From NCBI GenBank assembly GCA_041664345.1, contig JBAYKX010000017.1:1-64000 (forward strand): 64,000 nt of DNA, in the 5' to 3' direction. Of the stretch, positions 54,235 to 62,957 are shown in pieces. A model generated the notes under the pieces. It saw only the letters and a list, made by a program, of their open reading frames with translations, was not told the DNA's origin and did no database searches. The position numbers and the translations under genes are program-made. Within the stretch, counting starts at the first letter, position 1; every line of letters starts with the position of its first letter. Origin of the DNA: GWE2-40-63 sp041664345. GTDB taxonomy: Bacteria; Bacteroidota; Bacteroidia; Bacteroidales; SZUA-534.

Positions 54235-54274
54235 AAAACGCAGGATTCTCTTCTCAATTGAATCCTGCGTTTTT
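54235..54274 (+). terminator. Rho-independent terminator of the nuo operon
   Basis: AAAACGCAGGATTC (54235-54248) and GAATCCTGCGTTTT (54260-54273) form a perfect 14-base stem around an 11-base loop, ending in a T-run. It lies 20 bases past the last gene. Confidence 0.9.
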
Positions 54275-54347
54275 GTTTCAAAAGAACCAATAAGGAAAAT
54301 AGCAATTTTTACTTTATTGATTAATTTTAACATACAGAATAAGAACC

Positions 54348-54401
54348 TAGCCCGGAGGGCTATACCATGCGTTACCCCATGCGAGGCACGAGCTTGGGGA
54401 T
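54348..54401 (+). repeat. REP-like unit 1 left of the IS200-like gene
   Basis: TAGCCCGGAGGGCT palindrome, a short spacer, then ACCCCATGCGAGGCACGAGC and TTGGGG, whose CCCCA/TGGGG ends can pair. It shares its layout and most bases with the units at 54473 and 55184. A degenerate half-unit (CTCATGCGAGGAACGAACG) lies between units 1 and 2. Confidence 0.65.
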
Positions 54402-54472
54402 ACCAGAGAGTGTGGCTCATGCGAGGAACGAACGTGGGAAAGCACAGAGCGAGGCACTAACAAGCATAGGGA

Positions 54473-54525
54473 TAGCCCGGAGGGCTTCACTATAGTTTAC
54501 CCTATGCGAGGCACGAGCTTAGGGA
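54473..54525 (+). repeat. REP-like unit 2 left of the IS200-like gene
   Basis: TAGCCCGGAGGGCT, then a diverged spacer, then ACCCTATGCGAGGCACGAGC and TTAGGG. The paired change (CCCTA with TAGGG, against CCCCA with TGGGG in unit 1) keeps the stem, which suggests selection on the structure. Confidence 0.65.
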
Positions 54526-54578
54526 CTTGGAGCAAAAAGCAACCTCCGCATGTAATGCGGCACAATAATAACAGCACT

Positions 54579-55028
54579 ATGAGTTACACAAAATTGCTGT
54601 ATCATATAGTCATACGAACTAAATACAGCCGCCCAACTATTCCAAACGAACATGCCGATGAACTGTATCGGTATATCTGGGGTTATGTAAAAAACAAGAA
54701 AAGTGTGCTATACAGGATTAATGGAATGCCCGAGCATATCCATTTGTTTGTGCAGCTTCACCCCACAATTGCTGTATCAGACTTTGTACGCGACTTAAAA
54801 ACTTCATCACACGCTTGGCTCGACAAAGCACCCAATTTTCCTGATTTTGAGTCGTGGGGTAAAAAATATTGTGCCCTAACCTATGATGTCAGAGATAAGG
54901 ATATGATTGTATATTACATAAAAAACCAAAGAAAACATCATGGGGCAGAACCATTTATTGAAGAATTCCGTCGGTTACTTGTCGATAATGAAATAGTAAT
55001 TGATGAACAGTACTTTATGGAAGAGTAA
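54579..55028 (+). CDS. IS200-like / REP-associated tyrosine transposase (Y1 HUH family)
   Basis: 149 residues from the ATG at 54579. The frame stays open to 54504, but that part is repeat DNA. The HUH metal motif is EHIHLFVQ (His53 and His55), and the catalytic Tyr is in MIVYYIKNQRKHH (Tyr112 or Tyr113), both in the right order and distance for Y1 transposases. The protein begins MSYTKLLYHIVIRTKYSRP, the usual strand of this family. It cuts and rejoins single-stranded DNA near hairpins. There is no accessory TnpB, and the gene stands among REP-like units on both sides, which points to a domesticated RAYT rather than a mobile IS200 copy. Confidence 0.88.
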   Translation: MSYTKLLYHIVIRTKYSRPTIPNEHADELYRYIWGYVKNKKSVLYRINGMPEHIHLFVQLHPTIAVSDFVRDLKTSSHAWLDKAPNFPDFESWGKKYCALTYDVRDKDMIVYYIKNQRKHHGAEPFIEEFRRLLVDNEIVIDEQYFMEE

Positions 55029-55183
55029 ACCCAGTTTGTTACTACACCTTGTCTATTGTGAGGTAGCGCACTCCGTGCGCCTTGTAGTTAGGTTTTGTAT
55101 ATCCCCAAGCTCCCAAAAGGTCGCTTAGGGATAAGCATGGTTGCGCACTTCGTGCAAGTATAGCCCACAACTAATTTCCCTGA
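55029..55183. repeat. Hairpins between the transposase and REP unit 3
   Basis: GCGCACTCCGTGCGC (55067-55081 region) and TGCGCACTTCGTGCA (55142-55156 region) form two short perfect or near-perfect hairpins. Between them lies a CCCCAAGCTCCCAAAAGGTCGC stretch resembling degenerate unit ends. No gene is present. Confidence 0.5.
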
Positions 55184-55235
55184 TAGCCCAAAGGGCTATA
55201 CCATGCTTTACCCCATGTGAGGCACGAACAAGGGG
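55184..55235 (+). repeat. REP-like unit 3 right of the IS200-like gene
   Basis: TAGCCCAAAGGGCT, then ATACCATGCTTTACCCCATG, then TGAGGCACGAACAAGGGG. It has the same orientation and layout as units 1 and 2, and ends 12 bases before the stop of the amylase gene. Confidence 0.65.
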
Positions 55236-55246
55236 TAAAGCTAAAC

Positions 55247-56995
55247 CTATTTTAGTTTAATAATTGAATACGATTGATCGGGAACCACCACCGATACAGT
55301 GGTACCCCTTTTCGTTAGTTTCAATTCATTTCCAGCCAAGGTAGTTGATTTTTTATAAGGGGTTGTCAGCTCAAAAGTAGCCGACGATTCTTTACCTGAA
55401 GGGTTTAATACAACCAGCACCATATCGTTTCCATTGGCGCGGGCATAAATAAACGGATAGGTATTTTCCTTTGCGTAAAGTGGAATAAATTCGGCATAGT
55501 TAGCCAATGCAGGCTCGGAATGTTTCAACGCTATTAACTTTCGGGTTTTGTTCAAAAGTGAGTTCGGATTGTTTTCTTCATCTGCAACAGTAGGGGCATC
55601 TACAGCCGGATCCACCGGTAAATAGAGTTGATTGGCAGTGGCTGTAGAGAATCCCAGATTTGCACTATTAGCCCACTGCATAGGGGTACGGGCACCATTC
55701 CGAGGACGGTAAGCTCCTTCAACCTGTGGCCATGTGGTAGGTAACTGGCGCATACCAATTTCATTTCCATAATAAAGAAAGGGAATACCCGGAATGGTCA
55801 TTCCAAAAGCGTAAATAATTTCTAAATCAATGGTGCTACGTTGGTTACCCAAACGCGCGTTATCGTGATTACCAAGCGGCAAGCAGATATAACCCTTATC
55901 TTTTGTTGGAGTATATTGATCGAGGTATTTTGTTAGGAAGTTGGTGATATTTCCTTTGCCTTCTACATCAAAAAAGCTGTGCCCTTCGGAATAACCATTT
56001 AGAATACGCCAGCTTTCTTTCTGGAACAAATCGTTATAACCATCGAACCAGTGAAAAAAATCGGCATGGAAACAGTCATCCAACGCATCTTTCGGGTACG
56101 ACCATTCTGAAACCATAAACCCTTCAGGATATTCATTGTCGAACATTTCACGAATCTCCCTCCAGAATTGTTGGGTGGCATTTTCGCGGGTATTAAAGAA
56201 TTGGTCGTTGCCCAAAATGTAGGAGGTTTTGGTTAAAGCACCGGCCATATCGGCACGGAAACCGTCGGCACCCAAGTTCATCCAAAAGCGCACCACATTT
56301 TTCATTTCTTCGCGCATGGCCATTATATCAGGGTGATTTGTGGGTAATTGCCATTTGCAAGCAGTGTCGGGCCTGGCAAAACCAAAATTCAAAGCGGGCT
56401 GGCAAAAGAAAAAGTTACGCATGTATTGCCCGTTGCGGGTTCCAAAGCCTTTAATAAATGAATCTTGATATTCTTTTGGAGGGTTAACCCAAATATTATC
56501 GGTCCAGATGTACCAGTTTGAATACTTATTGGTGTCTTGTTGAGCTGAGGCTTTAAACCAGGCATTTTCCATGGAACTGTAACTGGCTACAAAATCGAAA
56601 ATAACCTTTAATCCACGTTTATGGGCTTCCTCGAACAAACGTTTGGCATCATCGTTGTTTCCGTAGCGGGCTGCCACTTTGTAATAATCTGAAATATCGT
56701 ACCCTGCATCGCAATAAGGCGATTCAAAAAAAGGGTTTAGCCAAATAGCATCAACGCCTATGCTTTTAATGTAATCGAGTTTGAGGATAATACCCTGTAA
56801 ATCACCTATGCCATCGCCATTTGAGTCGTAGTAGGTTTGGGGATAAATTTGATAGAACACCGCTTTTTTAACCCACTCGGGCGATTTTGGTGCCGTGCAA
56901 TTGCCGGTAATACTAGGGGTTTGTGCTTTAATCAGGGAACTTACGGCCAAAATTCCCATAAACACAAGTAAGGTTTTAATCGAGAATAGTTTCAT
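55247..56995 (-). CDS. Secreted alpha-amylase-family glycosidase (GH13)
   Basis: 582 residues with a signal peptide (about 1-24, ending IKAQ). The GH13 barrel starts VFYQIYPQTYYDSNGDGIGD. The catalytic residues stand in their motifs: nucleophile Asp in DGFRADMAG (about 248), acid/base Glu in MVSEWSYP (about 295), and the transition-state Asp in LGNHDNAR (about 378). The order and the GIPFLYYGNEIGM segment fit oligo-1,6-glucosidase/alpha-glucosidase-like enzymes of the subfamily acting on short malto-oligosaccharides. The C-terminal beta domain ends at SYSIIKLK. The signal peptide places it in the periplasm or outside. It is not in a visible sus-type locus. Confidence 0.9.
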   Translation of the reverse strand: MKLFSIKTLLVFMGILAVSSLIKAQTPSITGNCTAPKSPEWVKKAVFYQIYPQTYYDSNGDGIGDLQGIILKLDYIKSIGVDAIWLNPFFESPYCDAGYDISDYYKVAARYGNNDDAKRLFEEAHKRGLKVIFDFVASYSSMENAWFKASAQQDTNKYSNWYIWTDNIWVNPPKEYQDSFIKGFGTRNGQYMRNFFFCQPALNFGFARPDTACKWQLPTNHPDIMAMREEMKNVVRFWMNLGADGFRADMAGALTKTSYILGNDQFFNTRENATQQFWREIREMFDNEYPEGFMVSEWSYPKDALDDCFHADFFHWFDGYNDLFQKESWRILNGYSEGHSFFDVEGKGNITNFLTKYLDQYTPTKDKGYICLPLGNHDNARLGNQRSTIDLEIIYAFGMTIPGIPFLYYGNEIGMRQLPTTWPQVEGAYRPRNGARTPMQWANSANLGFSTATANQLYLPVDPAVDAPTVADEENNPNSLLNKTRKLIALKHSEPALANYAEFIPLYAKENTYPFIYARANGNDMVLVVLNPSGKESSATFELTTPYKKSTTLAGNELKLTKRGTTVSVVVPDQSYSIIKLK

Positions 56996-57162
56996 CTGTT
57001 TATAGTTTTATTTTTAAAGGTCATATTATTTAACTTAAATTGGTGCTTTGTAAAACTAGTGTATTTTATACACTTTAAGAAAATGTTGGATACAAAAAGT
57101 ATTGGTAACTATTCCGACTTAAAACTTGGATATAAACCTGAGCCCTCTTCCACTTTTTCCTT

Positions 57163-57170
57163 TATCTTTG
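57163..57170 (+). promoter_or_regulatory. -7 element of asnB
   Basis: TATCTTTG is a perfect TAnnTTTG match 19 bases before the asnB ATG, implying a leader of about 13 bases. No clear TTTG at -33. Confidence 0.5.
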
Positions 57171-57189
57171 AGGCTTTAAGCAAACAACC

Positions 57190-59043
57190 ATGTGCGGAAT
57201 TACCGGGTATTTTTCAAATAAAAACGCAGTATCGGAAACGGAATTGAGGCGGATGACCCAGGTGTTAAGCCACCGCGGCCCTGATGCTGAAGGTTTCTAT
57301 ACCCACCAGCATATTGGGTTGGGGCATCGTAGGTTAAGCATCATTGACCTGTCGGAACAAGCCAACCAGCCCATGTTCTCACATTCAGGCGATTCGGTGA
57401 TTGTGTTTAACGGTGAAATCTACAATTTTCAAGAAATTGGAAATGAACTTGGGATAACACCTAACACTTCGTCCGATACCGAAATAATTCTGGAAGCATT
57501 TGAAAAATGGGGACCTTTGTTTGTCAATAAGCTGAATGGCATGTTTGCCATGGCCATTTACCGGATATCGGAAAACAAACTGTATCTGTTCCGCGACCGC
57601 ATGGGCATCAAACCATTGTTTTACTTATTGGCCGACGATCAACTTATTTTTGCCTCTGAATTAAAAGCAATTACCCAACTCAGTTTTTTTAAGCAACATA
57701 AAAACATAAACCCCAATGCAGTAAATACTTTTTTGCAATTGGGCTATATTCCGGCACCTAACACCATTTATGAAAGGGTACATAAGTTTCCACAAGGAAA
57801 TTACGCTATTTTCGACGGAAACCGGTTGGAATTAAATTCATACTGGAGTTTGACAGAGCAAGACCATCCATCACCCCTTTCCCATTTTGGTGAAGCAAAA
57901 GAACAACTGAATGAACTATTGACCAGTTCGGTAAAATACCGGTTGATATCGGATGTTCCCTTTGGAACCTTTTTAAGCGGGGGCATCGACAGTTCGCTGG
58001 TAACCGCAGTAGCTCAAAAGGTTACCAATCACCAACTGAAAACTTTCTCCATAGGTTTTTCGGAAAGTAAATTCAATGAATCGGGTTACGCACAACAAGT
58101 GGCAACCCATTTGAATACCGATCACCATAACTTTTTGCTTACCGAGAAAGAAGCATTGGGGATGGTTCCCGAAATGTTCCGTTATTATGATGAACCCTTT
58201 GCCGATTCATCAGCCATTCCTACCATGTTGGTTTCAAAAATGGCACGACAGCAAGTAACCATGACTCTTTCGGGTGACGGCGGTGATGAACTTTTTCATG
58301 GATATGGGATGTATAATTGGGCTAAACGGTTGAAAAATCCGATTGCTCATAGCAATCGCTATATAATTAAAAATATTCTAAATCAACTAAGTCCAAAATA
58401 TCAGCGGGTAAGCAAGCTTTTTGATTTTGATTCTTCAACCCCTTTAAAACAGCATATATTTTCACAGGAACAATATTATTTTAGCTTAAAAGAATCGCAA
58501 AATATACTCAATCAAGCATATCATATTCCTTTGCCTTTAGATGAAAACCCTATTTCGAATCGTCAATTTAATGCGGCTGAAAGTCAGGCCCTTTTCGATT
58601 TGATGTACTATTTACCCGATGATTTACTGGTAAAAGTAGATAGGGCCAGCATGCGGTTCTCGATTGAAGATAGGGTGCCTCTGCTCGATTACCGGATAGT
58701 TACGTTTGCCTTGAACCTGCATCCCAGTTTAAAAACACACAACGGAATCCAAAAGTACCTACTCAAGGAACTGCTTTACGCTTATGTTCCCCGCGAACTA
58801 TTCAACCGACCTAAATGGGGGTTCAGCATACCAATGAATAAATGGCTCAAAGGCGATTTGAACTTTTTAATTAAGGAATACCTTTCGGAAGATAAGGTAA
58901 ATGAAGCCGGATTTGTTAAACCCGAAGAAGTTACCCAACTGATTCAAGAATACCTAACCACCAACAAAGAATACCTGTACAACCGGGTTTGGGTATTAAT
59001 ATGCCTCCATCAATGGTATCAGGAGGTTTACAAGAATTTATAA
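57190..59043 (+). CDS. asnB: Asparagine synthase (glutamine-hydrolysing)
   Basis: 617 residues. The N-terminal class II glutaminase domain has the catalytic Cys as residue 2 (MCGITGYF), which also fixes the start, and SHRGPDAEGFY and FNGEIYNF follow. The C-terminal synthetase domain has the pyrophosphate loop LSGGIDSSLV at about residue 262 and LSGDGGDELFHGYGMY. AsnB-like enzymes make asparagine in the cytoplasm; in Bacteroidetes, close relatives in polysaccharide loci amidate sugars. No such locus is adjacent here, so the plain amino-acid role is likelier. Confidence 0.9.
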   Translation: MCGITGYFSNKNAVSETELRRMTQVLSHRGPDAEGFYTHQHIGLGHRRLSIIDLSEQANQPMFSHSGDSVIVFNGEIYNFQEIGNELGITPNTSSDTEIILEAFEKWGPLFVNKLNGMFAMAIYRISENKLYLFRDRMGIKPLFYLLADDQLIFASELKAITQLSFFKQHKNINPNAVNTFLQLGYIPAPNTIYERVHKFPQGNYAIFDGNRLELNSYWSLTEQDHPSPLSHFGEAKEQLNELLTSSVKYRLISDVPFGTFLSGGIDSSLVTAVAQKVTNHQLKTFSIGFSESKFNESGYAQQVATHLNTDHHNFLLTEKEALGMVPEMFRYYDEPFADSSAIPTMLVSKMARQQVTMTLSGDGGDELFHGYGMYNWAKRLKNPIAHSNRYIIKNILNQLSPKYQRVSKLFDFDSSTPLKQHIFSQEQYYFSLKESQNILNQAYHIPLPLDENPISNRQFNAAESQALFDLMYYLPDDLLVKVDRASMRFSIEDRVPLLDYRIVTFALNLHPSLKTHNGIQKYLLKELLYAYVPRELFNRPKWGFSIPMNKWLKGDLNFLIKEYLSEDKVNEAGFVKPEEVTQLIQEYLTTNKEYLYNRVWVLICLHQWYQEVYKNL

Positions 59044-59134
59044 GGTGAAATGATGCTGGTTACTGGTTGCTGGTTGCTGTCTTCAGGCTTCCAACTTCTA
59101 ATTTTTGTTTTCTTGCTTCTGACTTTTCAATATT

Positions 59135-59310
59135 GCGGTGCATGTTACAATGTCATTCCATTTCAACTAATGTGGATGCACCGCTTTTTGTTGTTTTTGT
59201 TTTCTCGGGGCGTTGCCCCGAGCTTTGTTCTTTCGCCCTTTTAGGGCTGCCACTACTTCTAACTTCTAACTTCGGACTATTCACTTCTAACTTCCAATCT
59301 CTAATCTCTA
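59135..59310. repeat. Hairpins and short tandem CTTCTAA repeats
   Basis: GCGGTGCAT (59135-59143) and ATGCACCGC (59176-59184) pair over a 32-base loop and are followed by a T-run, so this may terminate asnB. CTCGGGGC-gtt-GCCCCGAG (59204-59222) and GCCCT-ttt-AGGGC (59235-59247) are further perfect hairpins. From 59255 to 59300 the string CTTCTAACTTC recurs several times with variations. No gene is seen between 59044 and 59314. Confidence 0.5.
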
Positions 59311-59314
59311 TCAT

Positions 59315-60078
59315 CTAATTAATCATTATCCCCGTAATAATCCGACCGGTTTTGCCACCATCGCGACGAGCCGAATAATACAATTCATTTTGCTGATACG
59401 TACAATGGTTATCAGTTTTAATATTGTCATTCAACACACCATGCCTTAACAGCAGTTCCGTGTTGGCCCTATTCAGGTTGCAATAATATTTTCCTGGAGT
59501 ATTACTTGCTTTAAAAATCTTTTCATTAGCTAATCCATGGGCACTAAAAGCCTCATATACATCGGAACCCACTTCATATATTTCCTGCGAAATACAAGGT
59601 CCGATGTATGCAATTACTTGACTGGGATTGGTGCCAAAATTCTGCTGCATTAAAGAAATTGCGGTTCCGGTAATGTTTTGGGCAGTTCCCCGCCATCCGG
59701 CATGAATAGCGGCTACAACTTCATGTATCGGATCAACCAGCAAAATTGGTGTGCAATCGGCGGTTTGTATGCATAAACAAATACCTTTTACATTAGTTAT
59801 CAGTCCATCTGTATCAGCATAAGGAGCTTCCTGATTTTTTTCTCGTACAATTTGAATATTGGCGGAATGGGTTTGTTTGGCAAACACCAGTTGTTCCGAG
59901 TTAATATTCAATTGGGAGGTATAATATCATAAATATTATTCCAAAGAGCCGCTTTCAATCCGGTTACTATTTGTTCGTTAAAAGTTCGTTGAAGGTGCAA
60001 TGGCAAATCAGCTTTTGTGGTAGTAAAAGCTTTAATTACAGAACCAAATCCTTCATTTTCAGTAGTATGCCAAATCAT
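59315..60078 (-). pseudogene. pgeF: YfiH/PgeF-type purine nucleoside phosphorylase (laccase domain), frameshifted near the N-terminus
   Basis: The long frame (59315-59911) gives 198 residues with all three metal-ligand motifs of the family: FAKQTHSANI, CIQTADCTPILL and AAIHAGWRGT. It lacks the family's first ~55 residues and could only start at a TTG. Directly upstream, from ATG 60078, a second frame gives MIWHTTENEGFGSVIKAFTT and runs into TGA at the junction. Adding one T at about 59912 joins the two as IIPPNLNINSEQL and gives about 254 residues, the normal size. Family members act on purine nucleosides and recycle peptidoglycan-linked damage. It is either a lesion or a homopolymer error. 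Confidence 0.75.
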
Positions 60079-60376
60079 AAAATGACAGTTATATTTGTGC
60101 CAACAAAGCTATAATTAATGTGTCAATTTTGTTAAACCACACAATTAAAATGTGGTGTTATAAAAATCCTGTTATTCTAAAAATAAAATAGTTACCATTA
60201 AATAACCGGTGAAACATTAAAATTGATAAATTTGAACGGATAATTTCAATTTTATAGTAACCCTGTTTCCTTATTTTCATTAAAATCGTCTTGGCCTTTC
60301 TGAAAAGAAGTAACGAATAGTTTTTATATCAAGAGTGCGCTATCAAAACAAGACCCATTGTCCACAAATAGTAGCT

Positions 60377-62941
60377 ATGTCAAAATTTTTCAACAATACG
60401 CATTGTAGTAAATATTATCAGTTATTATTGAAATTAGCATTAATAACATTGCTGATTATTCCTTTACAGGCTTTCTCTGAGAATAAATTCCAACAATTAT
60501 ATACCCAACTAGTAAATGCCGAAAACCTTGCCACTATCAATAAAGATTCTGCCCTGACCCTCTCCATTAAACTTATTGAAGAGTTGAAAAAGGAACCAAA
60601 TTATCCTGATTCCCTTTTAGGTTATGCCTACTATATTTTGGGGGAATGTTACCGATATGGAGCCAATTGCGACCAAGCATTGAGTTATCAGGACACGGCT
60701 TTAAAATATGTCACGAAACCTGATTATTTATTTGGGCAAAGCCGCATTTACCATGGAAAAGGAAATATTTTTTTGATTCTTGGATCGTTCGATTCTGCCA
60801 TGTATTATTACCAAAAGGCCATTGCCATAAGAACGAAACTAAACCAACCATTCGAGTTATCAAAATCGATGGTCAATTTAGGAATTGTGTATTTCAAAAA
60901 ATCACAATACGATTCTGCCTTGTATTATTACTCAGAATCACTGCGAATGCGCACCCAAATAAACGATTCGGCCGGCATAGTAACCTCCTTGACCAATATT
61001 GGAAATGTATATTTATACCAAAATAATTTTGAGCTAGCTGCATCGTATTACTTAAAAGCAAAACAACTAATTGATACCACTGTATCATCGAGACAATTGG
61101 CAAGCATTATAAATAACATTGGTAATATTTACAATCGTCAAGGACAATATACCTTAGCCCTCGAAAACTTTATGCAGGCTATGCGCTGGTACGATGCATT
61201 GGGCGACAGAGCCGGAAAAGCAAAAATATACAACAATGCGGCATTAATACATTTTGAACAAGGAAATTTATTGCTCGCTATGCAGTATCATGCAGAAGCA
61301 TTGGAGCTTTTTACTGAAATTAACGACAAATTTGGCATTGCCGACACGTATTATTACATAGCCCGCATCCATCATATAAATAAGGAATATGACAAGGCAA
61401 AAAACTATTTTCAATTTGCTTTAAAAGAAAAGACAGAATTGGACGATGTTGCAGGAATTGCGGATTGTATGCAGAATTTGGGAGTCATTTATTTAGATAC
61501 GCACGGGTATGACTCAGCTGGTTTTTGCTTACAAAAAGCCATCGCAAGCTATGTTCAAATCAAGAATAAATATGGCCAGGCTGTAGCTTTAAATAATTTA
61601 GCTGAACTAAACATGCAATTAAAAAAATATTCCAAAGCCTTTGATTATGCTCAGCAAGCGCTTAAGGTTGCTGAAATGTATAATGGCCTCAACGAAATGA
61701 TGTTTGCCAAGGAGCAAATGGCCAATGCCAGTGAATTTAAAGGGAATTACAAGGAAGCGTTGCGCTTAACAAAACAAGTCATTGAGTTAAATGATTCTCT
61801 TTTTAGCCAGAAAAAATCAGAATCCATTATGGAATTGGAATCGAAATACCAACTGGAACGCAAGCAACAAGCCATTGAAATGCAGCAAGTACAACTAGCT
61901 AAAAGAGATTTGGAGTTTAAAAACAAAGAAAATGAAATTGTTTGGCAAAAAAGATTACGGAATCTTTACTTAGGATTGGTACTGTTACTCTCTGTTTTAG
62001 TAGTGATGCTTATCAGAAATTTGGTACACCGTAAAGCCCTGAACAACAAATTGGCCAAACAACAGCATGATATATTGATTAAGAATGAGGATCTGGCTCA
62101 ACTCAACGAAGAACTGAGAACTACGCAACAACAAATTGTAATGCAAAACGAAACCTTGTTGCAACAAAATAATAAAATTGTGCAAGCCAATAAAACATTT
62201 CAGGATAGTGTGAATTATGCACAATACATTCAACGAGCCGTGCTACCATCGAAACAGCGCATGAATTCCGTATTGCCAAATCATTTTGTACTTTATATGC
62301 CAAAATTTATTGTGGGTGGCGATTTTTACTGGGTACACCGAGCCAACCATAAAATAATAGTAGCAGTTGGCGACTGCACAGGTCATGGCGTTCCGGGAGG
62401 GTTTTTAAGCATGTTGGGATTGGCATTCTTGAAAGAGATAGTTACCGTACAAAATATGTATAAAACCAATTTGGTGCTCGATGCTTTGAGAAGCCAAGTA
62501 ATTGATTCTCTTCAACAAACAAGAGATTTAATGGAATATAACGATGGTATTGATATTTCATTGCTGGTTATTGATGAGCAAAATAGAACCATTGAGTATT
62601 CAGGAGCAAGAGGAAAAATAGTAATTATTTCCAATCAATCGCCGGTAATACTAAAAGGAGACCGAATGCCTGTTGGATTCAGTCCAAAAATGAAACCCTT
62701 TAACTCTGAAACCTTTGCTCTACTGCCAAACCAAACGTTTTACCTTTTAACCGATGGGTTTACCGACCAATACAACGAAACCAACGAAAAATTTGGAATG
62801 AACCGATTTGTAGATCTTTGTAAAGATAATTGCTCTAAAGCGTTACCTTTACAAAAGGAAGTGTTTTTTCAAACCTTCCAAAATTGGCGAGGTAATTTTG
62901 AACAAATTGATGATGCAACAGTTTTATCAATTAATATCTAA
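60377..62941 (+). CDS. TPR-repeat SpoIIE/PP2C-like serine phosphatase
   Basis: 854 residues from the ATG at 60377. A GTG at 60335 is also open, but the ATG puts a signal peptide at the very start. After the signal (ending LQAFSE) about ten TPR units follow in the periplasm (SMVNLGIVYFKKSQYDSALYYY, SLTNIGNVYLYQNNFELAASYY). Then come a transmembrane helix (LYLGLVLLLSVLVVMLI) at about 545, a coiled coil, and a cytoplasmic SpoIIE domain with the metal motifs VGGDFYW and VGDCTGHGVPGGFLSM and the late YLLTDGFTDQ. This is the common Bacteroidetes sensor phosphatase layout; it probably dephosphorylates an anti-sigma antagonist or similar protein. Confidence 0.88.
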   Translation: MSKFFNNTHCSKYYQLLLKLALITLLIIPLQAFSENKFQQLYTQLVNAENLATINKDSALTLSIKLIEELKKEPNYPDSLLGYAYYILGECYRYGANCDQALSYQDTALKYVTKPDYLFGQSRIYHGKGNIFLILGSFDSAMYYYQKAIAIRTKLNQPFELSKSMVNLGIVYFKKSQYDSALYYYSESLRMRTQINDSAGIVTSLTNIGNVYLYQNNFELAASYYLKAKQLIDTTVSSRQLASIINNIGNIYNRQGQYTLALENFMQAMRWYDALGDRAGKAKIYNNAALIHFEQGNLLLAMQYHAEALELFTEINDKFGIADTYYYIARIHHINKEYDKAKNYFQFALKEKTELDDVAGIADCMQNLGVIYLDTHGYDSAGFCLQKAIASYVQIKNKYGQAVALNNLAELNMQLKKYSKAFDYAQQALKVAEMYNGLNEMMFAKEQMANASEFKGNYKEALRLTKQVIELNDSLFSQKKSESIMELESKYQLERKQQAIEMQQVQLAKRDLEFKNKENEIVWQKRLRNLYLGLVLLLSVLVVMLIRNLVHRKALNNKLAKQQHDILIKNEDLAQLNEELRTTQQQIVMQNETLLQQNNKIVQANKTFQDSVNYAQYIQRAVLPSKQRMNSVLPNHFVLYMPKFIVGGDFYWVHRANHKIIVAVGDCTGHGVPGGFLSMLGLAFLKEIVTVQNMYKTNLVLDALRSQVIDSLQQTRDLMEYNDGIDISLLVIDEQNRTIEYSGARGKIVIISNQSPVILKGDRMPVGFSPKMKPFNSETFALLPNQTFYLLTDGFTDQYNETNEKFGMNRFVDLCKDNCSKALPLQKEVFFQTFQNWRGNFEQIDDATVLSINI

Positions 62942-62957
62942 ACATAAAAACAAGGTT

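Noticed and set aside
54504..54578. Longer N-terminus of the IS200-like transposase
   Set aside because: The additional 25 codons are REP-repeat DNA; the family start MSYTKL at 54579 is natural.
54348..55235. REP-like units as a CRISPR array
   Set aside because: Only three units, uneven spacing, a transposase gene in between, and no cas genes.
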